Below are positions 53,644-63,165 of a stretch of DNA of 64,000 nucleotides, piece after piece. The stretch comes from Psychrosphaera algicola (GTDB lineage Bacteria; Pseudomonadota; Gammaproteobacteria; Enterobacterales; Alteromonadaceae), in contig NZ_JAQOMS010000002.1 in assembly GCF_028401425.1 (NCBI RefSeq), forward strand, positions 3,782,001 through 3,846,000. The letters run 5' to 3'. The translations under genes were made by a program, and so were the position numbers. The notes beneath the pieces are model-generated. The model made no database searches and was not told the DNA's origin. It saw only the letters and a list, made by a program, of their open reading frames with translations. The stretch's first letter is position 1, and every line of letters starts with the position of its first letter.

Positions 53644-55207
53644 ATGACACTCAACCCAATAGATTTGGCGATATTTGTCGTCTATGTGCTCGGTTTAATC
53701 GCCGTTGCATTTTACGTGTCCCGCGAGAAAGCGGGCCACGACAAAAACACAGATGACTATTTTTAGCAGGCCACAGTTTACCTTGGTGGGCTATTGGTGC
53801 CTCCCTCATTGCGGCCAATATATCAGCAGAACAAATAATCGGTATGTCTGGTTCGGGCTATGTATTAGGTTTAGCTATTGCATCCTACGAATGGATGGCA
53901 GCCATCACTTTGATCATTGTTGGCAAATACTTTTTACCGATATTTTTGAAACGTAAAATCTACACGATGCCGCAGTTTTTAGAACAGCGATTTGATAGTC
54001 GGGTAAAAACCACAATGGCAATATTTTGGTTAGCGGTTTATGTCTTTGTCAATCTAACGGCCGTCCTGTGGTTAGGTGCTCTAGCAATTAACACCCTAAC
54101 GGGACTGGATTTAACATATTGCATGATTTTGTTAGCGGCACTTTCGCTGACTTATTCGCTATATGGTGGCTTAAAAGCGGTTGCCTTTACGGACATCATT
54201 CAAGTTGTTCTGCTCATCGCTGGTGGGTTGTTTTTGTCGTATATGTCGTTGAATTTAATTGGCGACGGACAGGGGATTATTGCAGGATTTGACCGTTTAT
54301 CGAGCGAATTGCCAGAAAAATTCGACATGATATTAACGCCGGATAGCCCTCATTACGTCAACCTACCTTGGATTGAGTGTGTTGGTTGGTGGAATGTGGA
54401 TCATGAACTTATCTTATTGGGGATTTAATCAATATATTATCCAACGAACATTAGCGGCGAAAGACTTAGCCGAGGCACAAAAGGGAATTGCTTTTGCCGC
54501 ATTTTTAAAGTTGTTAATGCCGGTAATCGTGGTTTTACCAAGGCATCGCCGCCGTACTAATTTTACCTGACTTAGCAAAACCCGACCAAGCTTATCCAGA
54601 GTTGATGAACTTGATGCCAGTCGGTTTAAAAGGACTTATATTTGCTGCACTTGTTGCGGCTATATTGTCGAGTTTAGCGTCGATGACCAACAGTGTTGCA
54701 ACTATTTTTACCATGGACTTATATAAGCCACGTCGTCCTGACTGCACTCAAGGTCATTACGTTAAAGTCGGCAGAATTGTTAGCTTAGTCGCGCTTATTG
54801 TTGCGTTAGTCACTGCGCAACCTTTACTCGGTAAATTTGACCAAGCATTCCAATATATTCAAGAATTTACCGGCTTCTTTACCCTAGGAATTGTTGTGCT
54901 GTTTTTACTCGGTATGTTTTGGAAAAAAACGACGGCTAATGCTGCGCTTGCCGCAACGATAGGTTCCGCCGCTATTTCATTGGCATTTAAAATGATAATG
55001 CCGGAGGTGCCGTTTATGGACCGAGTTGGCTTAGTGTTTATTAGTTGTATGGCGTTAGCTATTTTAGTGACTTTGGTGGAAAAACCAGAAGAACACAAAA
55101 ATGCAGTTGATCTAAATGATGTCGACTTTAAAACACAATCAAATTTCAATATTTCGGCGCTTTTAGTCACGCTCATTTTAATCGCTCTTTATACGACATG
55201 GTGGTAA
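53644..55207 (+). CDS. SglT-like sodium/galactose symporter, three frame breaks
   Basis: An inner-membrane SSS-family transporter of about 520 residues, close in motif content to the Vibrio Na+/galactose symporter. Evidence: SLPWWAIGASLIAANISAEQ, GLAIASYEWMAAITLIIVGK, SLTYSLYGGLKAVAFTDIIQ, WIMNLSYWGFNQYIIQRTLA, LASMTNSVATIFTMDLY and QAFQYIQEFTGFFTLGIVV. Breaks: T run near 53760-53765; 54366-54371, CCTTGG where NLPGLSVLVGG needs CCTGG; and 54538-54543, CCAAGG where VVLPGIAAV needs CCAGG. Located after the GH2 gene, it should take up the released galactose. Confidence 0.93.
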
Positions 55208-55554
55208 CAAGAGCCGTCAAACTAATTGTCGTTCGCGGGGATTAAGCGGTGAGTAAGACAACACGATGCAGCAAAGTATTCAAATAAAGAGCTGAATAAA
55301 TGGCATGGCTTCGATGTTGAAACGATTCGCATTACTAGGCATTAAAATAGGCCGTGTTAGTAGTTAAGTATAAGTACTTAAACGGTTTTTCATTGAGACT
55401 GAAAATAGGAATAAACAGCAGATTATTCTATTATGGGTCTATTTAAATTTATCAAATGATTAGTCGATTTATGATTAATCAACTGACCAATCAATTGACC
55501 AGTTTGATCCTCTGGAATTGATGCAAAGTTAGAATACAAGGTAGAGCACAGGAT
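55208..55554. promoter_or_regulatory. Upstream region of the LacI regulator gene
   Basis: 347 bases without a gene. A near-perfect tandem pair, AATCAACTGACC and AATCAATTGACC (55477-55500), lies 55 bases before the ATG and could be a regulator-binding element. No GGTAA-type LacI palindrome is seen here. Confidence 0.4.
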
Positions 55555-56573
55555 ATGGCTACAATAAAAGACGTTGCTAAAATTGCGGGCGTTTCAACAG
55601 CAACCGTTTCTAGAGTTATCCACGACGGTGGGCAGGTTGGGGATGCGTGTCGTGCGCGAGTTAAAAAAGTAATAAAAGAACTTAATTATCGACCAAACGT
55701 TAATGCCAGTGCATTGGCGGGTAAAACCACAAATACCATAGGTGTGGTAACGCCTAAGTTATCGATGACCTTTTTGGCACCTTGGCCAGTGGCGTCGAAA
55801 AAGCTGCACGCGAAAATAATTGTAAATTATTAATGAGTAATTCCCTTTATGAAACACAGTCTGAGTTAGATGCCATTGAGTCTCTTAGAGAGCACAACTG
55901 TGATGCCATAATTTTACACTCCGAATACTCTGATGAAAAAACCTTAATTAAGCTGGCTAAACAAATCCCTGGATTGGTGATTCTAAATCGCTATATTCCA
56001 CAAATTGCTAATCGTTGCGTTTGGTTAGATAACGTATCAGGGGCTCAGGAAGCCACCAGAATATTTGGTGGGAAAGGGCATCAAGAGTTTGCTGTGGTGA
56101 CCAGTATTTACCAAAATCGCGATCCCGGCAGTCGAATTGAAGGAATCACACGTACTCTTAAAGAACATGATTTGATGTTATCCTAGGACAATATTGAAGA
56201 GTCCACAGCAAACATTGAAGGCGGCGAACAAGCCGTCAAAACGTTATTACAAAATGGCCGAAAGTTTACCGCACTGCTGGCGTACAACGACCTAATGGCG
56301 ATTGGGGCAATTCACGCATTATTCGATGCTGGATTGCGGGTGCCTGAAGATGTTTCAGTTATCGGTTTTGATGATTTAATTGTGGCACGTTCTTGTCGTC
56401 CCAAACTAACGACAATGCACTACCCAATTGAAGAAATGGCCGACTACGCGGCAAATTTGGCGTTAAAACTGAGCGATCCAAAACACAAAGCGACAAATCA
56501 AACCCATTTGTTTGTTGCCAACATTGTAGAGCGAGATTCAGTCGCGGCAGTGTCAGAACAAACTCCTGAATAA
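55555..56573 (+). CDS. LacI/GalR family transcriptional regulator, frameshift plus in-frame amber
   Basis: A repressor of about 339 residues with an N-terminal helix-turn-helix (ATIKDVAKIAGVSTATVSRV), hinge (YRPNVNASALAGKTTNTIGVV) and a periplasmic-binding-like sugar domain (FNDLMAIGAIHALF-type segment YNDLMAIGAIHALFD, VPEDVSVIGFDDL). A T run near 55772-55776 is one base short (MTFFGTLASGVEKAA). At 56184-56186 TAG replaces Trp (MLS-W-DNIEE) in CCTAGG. Located between the symporter and the galactanase; the likely operator is the palindrome pair upstream of the TonB receptor, with galactose or a galactoside as inducer (inference). Confidence 0.9.
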
Positions 56574-56673
56574 ATAACCGACCCTTTGTCGCCCACAGAT
56601 TAGTAGAGCGACAAATCAGACAGCAGAACTGAGTTATCCCGATGTTGGAATTCAGTTAAATTAGGTGAATATT

Positions 56674-57859
56674 GTGATTAACACACGTGAACGATTTCAA
56701 TTACGGTTGCTTAAGGGCAGCCTTATGTTTTTTATAATGGCGTTGAGTTTTGGGTGTGAAAATTCTCAAAACCATCAGACGTTAGAGCCATCCCCTACTG
56801 GAAATAAAGATTCGGCGGTTGCGCCACGAACGACGGACAACTATATACTCGGGGCCGATATTTCAAGTTTAAAGGAACTTGAGGACAACGGAGTTACTTT
56901 TATCGACACTGACGGCATCGAAAAAGCTTGTTGGATTTACTGAAGTCACATGGCTTTAATTATATCCGCTTGCGCACCTTTGTTAACCCAACAACAGATT
57001 ACGGGTATGCGTCAGACGATGGACAGTGGTGCAGTGGAAAATCAAAAGCATACAACGATAAAAACCATATTGTCGCGTTAGCACAACGCGTAAAAACATC
57101 AGGGATGAAATTACTTCTCGATTTCCATTACAGCGATACTTGGGCAGATCCCAACAAACAAGTTATTCCGCAGGAGTGGCGACATCTAACGACTATAAAC
57201 GAGCTGTCTGCGGTTGTTGAAGAGTACACTTTTGATGTTTTAAACGCCTTAAAACAACTTGGCGCTACACCAGATATGGTTCAGGTTGGCAACGAAATTA
57301 CCCACGGAATGATGGTCCATATTCCGACAGAGAAGACCGACTGTTATGGCAACAACTCAATTATTAGTCCAAATGTAAATGGCAGCACAGCGAATTGGGA
57401 TAATTTAGCTAGCTTGTTAAAAGCAGGGATTAAGGCCGTTGACGATGTTGACCCTAACATTGAGGTTATGTTGCATGTAGAAAACACCGGTGACCCTGAA
57501 GGGGTGTTGAGTTGGGTACAAAACGCCACATCTCGCGATGTACGATTTGATGTGCTTGGTCTATCCGCTTATGAAAAATGGCAAGGACCTTCGGTTAAAT
57601 GGAAGTCGACATTTGATAAGTTTGCAACAGCATTGCCTGATCTGCAATTTTCAATTGTTGAATACAACCCTGAGATAAAATTGTTAAACGACATTATGTA
57701 CCAACTGCCAAACTCAAAGGGGGCGGGGACGTTTTTTGGGAACCAGCTTTGTCGGGGGAATGGGGCGAGTCGATGTTTACAATTAACGGCAATGTGTACA
57801 CGGCCAAACCCGAACGATTTAAAATTTACGATCAGATCACAGCTGAATATGGCCTGTAA
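56674..57859 (+). CDS. GH53 endo-beta-1,4-galactanase lipoprotein, frameshifted
   Basis: An arabinogalactan endo-beta-1,4-galactanase of about 395 residues. It has a lipoprotein signal (LMFFIMALSFGCENS), then the GH53 barrel: YILGADISSLKELEDNG, FNYIRLRTFVNP, LLLDFHYSDTWADPNKQ, acid/base in VQVGNEITHGM and the nucleophile in FSIVEYNPE. The start GTG at 56674 follows TTAGGTGAAT. The frame breaks near 56922-56926 (A run, GIEKSLLDLLKSHG) and 57733-57738 (T run), after which the real tail FFWEPALSGEWGESMF...ITAEYGL ends at 57859. GH53 with GH2 and a galactose symporter defines a beta-1,4-galactan (type I arabinogalactan) pathway. Confidence 0.92.
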
Positions 57860-58033
57860 TTAGCAACGAAAACTTTGGAATTAATGATTTTGGAATTTAG
57901 TTTGAAATGGCGTTGCTGGGGTAACAGCTCAACAACGCCAATGTTGAATACAGACCTACAATGTTTTCCTTAATGTTAAAGATAGATCAATAGGTATCTG
58001 TTTATCACTGATTAATGACTTATGATTTAGGCT

Positions 58034-58807
58034 CTATGGTTGCCAGTTTAAAATAGCGTCGTCTTCGACTTTTTCTAGTGGACGATAAACCAAAGAATTC
58101 TCTTTAAACGGTTTTGCACTATTTGCACAATACGCAGGTATCAGTGTCCAGCGCGGATCGGCCGAGCGATTTTGATTAGACTTATGCAATAAATTGCAGT
58201 GAAAAAACAGCGTGTCTCCAGGCTCTAGCTCCACTTTAATTAGCTCGTGATGTTTTAATGCTTCATCAACAAATACCATATCAGCGCCTTTTTGGTCACC
58301 TGTTTTTAGATGATTGATTCGGCCAATATGATGCGAGCCTTTAAGTACTTCTAAACAGCCGTTTTCCACTGTCGCTTTGTTTATTGCAATCATGCAACTG
58401 ACAAGGCGCGGGTATAAATGATAATTGTCATTAGCCCAGTAACCATAGTCTTGGTGCCACTCCCACGCGCCTCCGACATAGGGTTCTTTCATCATGATTT
58501 TTGAAGTAGTGTGAAATACTGGTTCGCCTAATATTTTCTCCACAGAGTCGACCAAGCGGCGGCCTCTTGAAAACATGCTGTAAAAATCATCGCCAAGTTC
58601 TTGCCATAAACTCACTTTACTTACTGTGCCCGAGGCGTCTTTTTTGTCCCAGGCGTTGGCATATAAATTTTTGTCATTAAATGCGGTGTCCTGCAAACGG
58701 GCAATTTCTTCTTTATTGTAAAAACCACGAGCGATGACATAGCCATCACGGTGAAAATCGGTGACTTGTTGGTCGGTTAAAATCAACTGTGCAGATGTTA
58801 ATGACAT
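58034..58807 (-). CDS. Phytanoyl-CoA dioxygenase (PhyH) family protein
   Basis: A 257-residue intact Fe(II)/2-oxoglutarate-dependent oxygenase. The iron facial triad is visible as H-x-D in WEWHQDYGYW (around residue 120) and the distal histidine in TLFFHCNLLHKSNQN, and the 2-oxoglutarate-binding arginine is probably in NRSADPRW. N-terminal FHRDGYVIARGFY is family-typical. Substrates in this family range from phytanoyl-CoA to ectoine and algal metabolites, so the role here is open. It is divergent from an IclR regulator, which likely controls it. Confidence 0.85.
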   Translation of the reverse strand: MSLTSAQLILTDQQVTDFHRDGYVIARGFYNKEEIARLQDTAFNDKNLYANAWDKKDASGTVSKVSLWQELGDDFYSMFSRGRRLVDSVEKILGEPVFHTTSKIMMKEPYVGGAWEWHQDYGYWANDNYHLYPRLVSCMIAINKATVENGCLEVLKGSHHIGRINHLKTGDQKGADMVFVDEALKHHELIKVELEPGDTLFFHCNLLHKSNQNRSADPRWTLIPAYCANSAKPFKENSLVYRPLEKVEDDAILNWQP

Positions 58808-59060
58808 AATATGATCCTAGTAAAGTTTAATTGTTAACAATACTGCCTTGGGTTTTCGATAAGTGCAAGTGTTATTTATATACAAAGTTGTTATTTTTAT
58901 ATGAATATCTATGTTGGGCATTAGGATTTAATGGTATGGTGCGACTTTATGTTGTGAGAAAATACTGGGCATCAAATTAAAGGGTTAAATTTTATATTGG
59001 CTTTTAATATAAATTTCATCAGCTTAAGTTTATGCATTGAAGAGTAGACAAGGTAATTCC

Positions 59061-59830
59061 GTGATAGAAAAAATGAAAACAAATATGCAGTGCCTGCATT
59101 AGATAAGGCGCTTGATGTGCTTGAATTTTTGGCCTCGCAAATTACGCCCAAGTCACAAACTGAGATTGCCCATCAGCTGGGGCGAAGTGCCAACGAAATC
59201 TATCGAGTTTTAATTGGCTTAGAACATCGAGGATATTTAACGCGTGATGAGTCATCTGGTAAGTATTCCGTGTCGCTAAAACTTTACAATTTGTCGCGAT
59301 CCATTTCACCAATAGACGAAATACGCCAGGTTGCTCTGCCTCATATGGAAGACCTAGCCGTTGATATTGGAATGTCCTGCCATTTAAGTGTCCTATATCA
59401 AAGTCAGGTTATGGTTCTCGTCCATGCTCGGAGTCATTCGCCCGTCTCGTTGAATATTAGCGAGGGTGCTTTGTTTCATCCGGTTAAAAGCATTTCAGGA
59501 CAGGTATTATTGGCGAATAGCAATGAACAAGTGAAGGCCATGATTTTACAAAGAGACAATGACTTTGTTAATTCTTCGTCTAATGAAAAGGCAGAATTTG
59601 AAACTAAATTAGCGACTTTCAGCAAGCAAAAGCATTTTGTTGGTAATAGTACGATTACTCCGGGAGTATTTGAATTGGCCACTCTAATCGGCGAAGCTGA
59701 AGGGAAAATAATTGCGTCGTTAGCGGTTTCTTCACTTGAGCCTTTAGATTGTCATGCTGCGGATTTTCAAAGTTTAAAAGCAAAACTAATGGCGACAGCC
59801 GCAGCAATCACAAAACAACTAATGGGTTAA
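59061..59830 (+). CDS. IclR family transcriptional regulator, frameshifted at the N-terminus
   Basis: About 256 residues: an N-terminal winged helix (ALDKALDVLEFLASQITPKS, QTEIAHQLGRSANEIYRVLI, GYLTRDESSGKYSVSLKL) and the C-terminal IclR effector domain (MEDLAVDIGMSCHLSVLYQS). GTG at 59061 gives V/M-IEKNENKYAVPALDKAL after adding one A in the run at 59068-59073. Without this correction the first 9 residues are lost. It is divergent from the PhyH gene and followed by an AraC regulator in the same direction. Confidence 0.87.
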
Positions 59831-59909
59831 TGGCAATTTGCTGAAGACTGCTCTAAGGTAGCCAGCATAAGTGCGCATAAACTAAAATAATAAAAAAGAA
59901 CTTTAAATT

Positions 59910-60662
59910 ATGTCAACGATTGAACGACTTAATAATGACCCATTTCTACAGGAAGCAAATATAACCCAGTTGCTTGAGATGTTTGACTTATTGCCAAATA
60001 CCTTGTTTTGGGTAAAGAATTTTGAAGGCCAAGTTAAATACGGTAATTTGCGTTTTATCGAACATGTGGGAGCAAAGTCACTCGCTCAAATAATAGATAA
60101 GACTGACTATGATTTTGCGCCTAGGCATCTGGCGAAACAATTTGTCACTGATGATAAAAAAATTGTTCTTGGTGACGTGGTGACAAATAGATTAGAACTG
60201 AATATGGATGTAAGAGGCAATATTGCTTGGTATTCCACCTCCAAGCGTCCTTTGTATAATAAGCAACACGTTATCATTGGTTCATATGGTATTACTCGAA
60301 TATTGCACGATAAGGTTGAGCCCTATCCTGAGTTACACTCAATACGTAAGCCTTTAGAATTTATTAAAGAAAATTTCGCGCGGGACATTTGTATACAAGA
60401 GTTAGCAGATACTGCCCATATATCTATTAGTGCGTTGGAACGTCGTTTTAAAAAGTTTTTACAGAAAACCCCAAAACAATTTATCACCCAGATCCGACTC
60501 GAATATGCCCGCAAACAGTTAATAGAAACTGTAACGCCTATCGCCGACGTTGGGTTTAATTCAGGCTTTAGCGATCATAGCTATTTCAGTAAACAATATA
60601 AATTGCTCTTCGATGAACTACCGTCGGTAACTCGTAAGCATAGAGATGCCAACGAAATTTAA
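59910..60662 (+). CDS. PAS-AraC family transcriptional regulator
   Basis: A 250-residue intact regulator with an N-terminal PAS-like sensor domain (LLPNTLFWVKNFEGQVKYGN, IDKTDYDFAPRHLAKQFVTD, RGNIAWYSTSKRPLYNKQHV) and a C-terminal AraC double helix-turn-helix (NFARDICIQELADTAHISIS, FKKFLQKTPKQFITQIRLEYA, VGFNSGFSDHSYFSKQYK). PAS-AraC regulators often accompany sugar or lactone utilisation genes. It lies between the IclR gene and a ThuA lipoprotein; the ligand is unknown. Confidence 0.87.
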   Translation: MSTIERLNNDPFLQEANITQLLEMFDLLPNTLFWVKNFEGQVKYGNLRFIEHVGAKSLAQIIDKTDYDFAPRHLAKQFVTDDKKIVLGDVVTNRLELNMDVRGNIAWYSTSKRPLYNKQHVIIGSYGITRILHDKVEPYPELHSIRKPLEFIKENFARDICIQELADTAHISISALERRFKKFLQKTPKQFITQIRLEYARKQLIETVTPIADVGFNSGFSDHSYFSKQYKLLFDELPSVTRKHRDANEI

Positions 60663-60803
60663 CCACAAACGCTCTGTGCGTTTATTTTAATTGCGAATTT
60701 TATTATCTCTATGTTGTTTTTAGACCTGCCTATTGAAATGTTTATTGTTTGCGCGTTGACTGTCTTTATTATTAAAGCAACACAGATTTTGACAGGGTAG
60801 ATA

Positions 60804-61756
60804 ATGAAAAATATGCGTTTATTGGTTAAGCCGTTAGTAACTCGTTTATTAAAGGGTAATTTATTAAGTTTACTCGCCTTAGTTACGGTTGTTTTTGGCG
60901 TAGTTGCCTGCTCAGAAAAAACGACTCAATTAGAGACAACGAAGACTAAAGTGGTTAAAAACCATCTTCACGACAATACGCCACCTAAAGTAAGTAAATG
61001 GACCAAAAGTCCTACTGTTTTGGTTTTTTCTAAAACCAACGAGTGGCGTCATAACGAGGGTATCGCTGCTGCGGATCTGCATTTTGTCAGGCTTGCTCAA
61101 AAGTTTAACTACGGTATTTTCACAACGACAAATGGCGCTATATTTAACGACCTAGACTTAAAAAGTTCGACGTTGTTGTTTTTAACAATGCGACAGGCGA
61201 TGTTTTGTCAAAAGAACAAGAGCAATCATTTGAACGTTGGTTAACTAATGGGGGCGCATGGATTGGTTTGCATGGTTCGGGTGACCACTCCCAGAAAGAT
61301 TGGCAGTGGTATCAATCGACGTTAATTGGCCCTAAATTTATTGGTCACCCAAACAACCCTCATTTACAGGAAGCTAAAGTCGTTAATTTGGCAGCCGAAC
61401 ACCCAGTAATGAAAGGTATTCCGGCCTCATGGATGGCTTTTGATGAATGGTATTCATTCGACGGTGTTCCACAAAGTTATGGTTTGACGCCACTTGCGGG
61501 CGTAGATGAGTCTACGTATGTTGCGGTTCTCAATATTGATGAATTTCCAGCCAAAGGTGACCTGCGGATGGGGAGTAAACCAGAACAGCATCCTATTATT
61601 TGGAGCAAGTGTATAGGTAAGGGCAGGGCGGTTTATTCGGCACTTGGCCATCACGATCGAGTCTATGATGACAAGATTTACAGCCAACTATTAGACAACG
61701 CATTTACTTGGGTTACCCAAATTAATGGTGTAAACAGCCTTGGATGCGAAAAATAA
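60804..61756 (+). CDS. ThuA-like domain lipoprotein, frameshifted
   Basis: About 317 residues. It has a lipoprotein signal (LLALVTVVFGVVACSEK) and a ThuA/glutamine-amidotransferase-like domain: PTVLVFSKTNEWRHNEGIAA, FDVVVFNNATGDVLSKEQEQ, WLTNGGAWIGLHGSGD, HPVMKGIPASWMAFDEWYSF and GRAVYSALGHHDRVY. ThuA proteins are linked with trehalose and related sugar metabolism and are common in glycan gene clusters, but the reaction is uncertain. The frame breaks at 61159-61163, one A short in DLDLKKFDVV. It may be controlled by the preceding PAS-AraC regulator. Confidence 0.85.
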
Positions 61757-61972
61757 GTCGAAGATAAATTGCCACGATTGTTTATAATTTGAACAATTAG
61801 TGCAAAGTTGTTGATAAAGAGCTCTAATGTTGCTATATTTTATTTTAATTCCGGTTTATTTTTTATTTATATTTTTCAGTGACTTATGAAAATTATGACA
61901 AAAAATCAGTCGTTCAACAACCAGACGTTAAATACATAGGTTTTATTATTCGTGTCTTTGGCGTTTGGCAGT

Positions 61973-61978
61973 TATAAT
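61973..61978 (+). promoter_or_regulatory. -10 element upstream of the cold-shock gene
   Basis: A perfect TATAAT lies 52 bases upstream of the ATG at 62030. No good -35 is seen at the proper distance. The leader between would be about 45 bases, shorter than that of E. coli cspA. Confidence 0.45.
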
Positions 61979-62029
61979 GTAATCGCAAAACATTGCGAAA
62001 ATTAAGACAATCAAACTAAAGAGAAGAAT

Positions 62030-62236
62030 ATGAGTAAAGGTACAGTTAAGTGGTTCAATGCAGATAAAGGTTTCGGATTTATTACACCAGAAGACGGTAG
62101 TAAAGATCTTTTTGTTCATCATTCAGAAATCCAAAGTGGTGGCGGTTACGCAACACTAAATGACGGACAAGCGGTTGAATTTGAAGTTGGCCAAGGTCAA
62201 AAAGGCCCTTGTGCTAATAAAGTTGTTCCTCTTTAG
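62030..62236 (+). CDS. Cold-shock protein (CspA family)
   Basis: A 68-residue intact single-domain nucleic-acid-binding protein. It starts MSKGTVKWFNADKGFGFITP, with RNP1 KGFGFI and RNP2 LFVHH (DLFVHHSEIQ), and ends in GPCANKVVPL. It melts RNA structure and acts as an RNA chaperone. An AAAGAGAAGAAT ribosome-binding site precedes the ATG. Single gene unit with its own terminator; several csp paralogs are usual, so I do not assign a letter. Confidence 0.96.
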   Translation: MSKGTVKWFNADKGFGFITPEDGSKDLFVHHSEIQSGGGYATLNDGQAVEFEVGQGQKGPCANKVVPL

Positions 62237-62565
62237 TCGTAGTACATAAGCAGAGCATAGGCGTCAAATATAAAATAATGATGACGCAATGAATATAAGG
62301 AGGCCTAATAGCCTCCTTTTTTATTGTCTTAAATTGTTATTTTAAAAACTGCAGTTTTCAAAACAAACAATTCAGATAGGCACTTTTTAATCAGCGTACA
62401 TTAATTTTGTTATACTGACCTTTAGTTCAAACAAAGGATCAAACGAACTTCACACGACATTCAAAAGATGGTGTCTTTAATTTAATTCCGTATTCATATG
62501 TCTAAAACACGCAGGGGTATCTTTACCTACGGGCTGTATATTTTTAGATGGGCGTTAATTTTAGG
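62237..62565. other. Intergenic region after the cold-shock gene
   Basis: 329 bases containing only the terminator at 62297-62325 and AT-rich sequence. It separates the convergent cold-shock and cysteine-cluster genes; I see no further gene. Confidence 0.5.
62297..62325 (+). terminator. Terminator after the cold-shock gene
   Basis: AAGGAGGC / GCCTCCTT with a CTAATA loop is followed by TTTTTA. A strong intrinsic terminator 60 bases after the stop. Confidence 0.88.
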
Positions 62566-62985
62566 CTAGCGTTGTGTCCCAGAGGGAGGACGACTATCTT
62601 GCATTAAAATATCGAGTTTTTGTTGGGCCTGTATAGGTTTGTCCAAGTCTGTTATTTCAATCATCTCGCATTCATCTCTGATCATTTCAGCAATTAGACT
62701 AGGATAATGGCGACAATCTTCCGGTCTATTCTGATAAATACTGCAGGTATACTTTGTTTGAGTTGGCGGTTGCGCTTTTAAGTCGGCATTACTTTCGACT
62801 TCAAGGAATGGGCATCGGGTGAGTTTTTGGCCTGAAATGGGATCGAACCAAATATCGTCGTTTTTCACAAATTCAAAAATTTCGGGATTAAATATCTCCC
62901 ACAAATCGATTTCGTCCTGAGTGGCCGATAACGCACCATCACCGTATTTGATACAACATTTACCACACTGGTTACAATCTTTCAT
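62566..62985 (-). CDS. YkgJ family cysteine-cluster protein
   Basis: A 139-residue intact protein with the CxxCxxCC metal-binding motif at the N-terminus (CNQCGKCCIKYGDGA), further cysteines in RCPFLEV and TCSIYQNRPEDCRHYP. The family (PF03692) is thought to bind zinc or an iron-sulfur cluster, and its function is unknown. The frame and length are normal. It is isolated on the minus strand between the cold-shock and GH86 genes. Confidence 0.85.
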   Translation of the reverse strand: MKDCNQCGKCCIKYGDGALSATQDEIDLWEIFNPEIFEFVKNDDIWFDPISGQKLTRCPFLEVESNADLKAQPPTQTKYTCSIYQNRPEDCRHYPSLIAEMIRDECEMIEITDLDKPIQAQQKLDILMQDSRPPSGTQR

Positions 62986-63165
62986 AGTAGGCCATGAAGT
63001 TGGGCTATTAAGCGAAGTGTAACACCTCTTACCGGCTCCGTAAGATTATTTAATATGTTGGTGCTTTATTTTAGAAATGGTGGGAGAGGGTTCGTCAGGT
63101 GGCTTAGAAGACAAGGGCTCGTCCACACTGCGAGGTAGTGAACGAGTTTTGTTTGTATTAAAAAG

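Noticed and set aside
23502..56186. TAG recoding (stop reassigned to Trp or to a non-canonical residue)
   Set aside because: uppP and yfgM end normally at TAG, and all in-frame TAGs share the CCTGG context, which points to a DNA- or read-level cause rather than translation.
48341..57859. The galactan locus as a decaying pseudogene island
   Set aside because: Breaks are as common in essential genes elsewhere in the window, each is a single-base change, and all catalytic and structural motifs are preserved.
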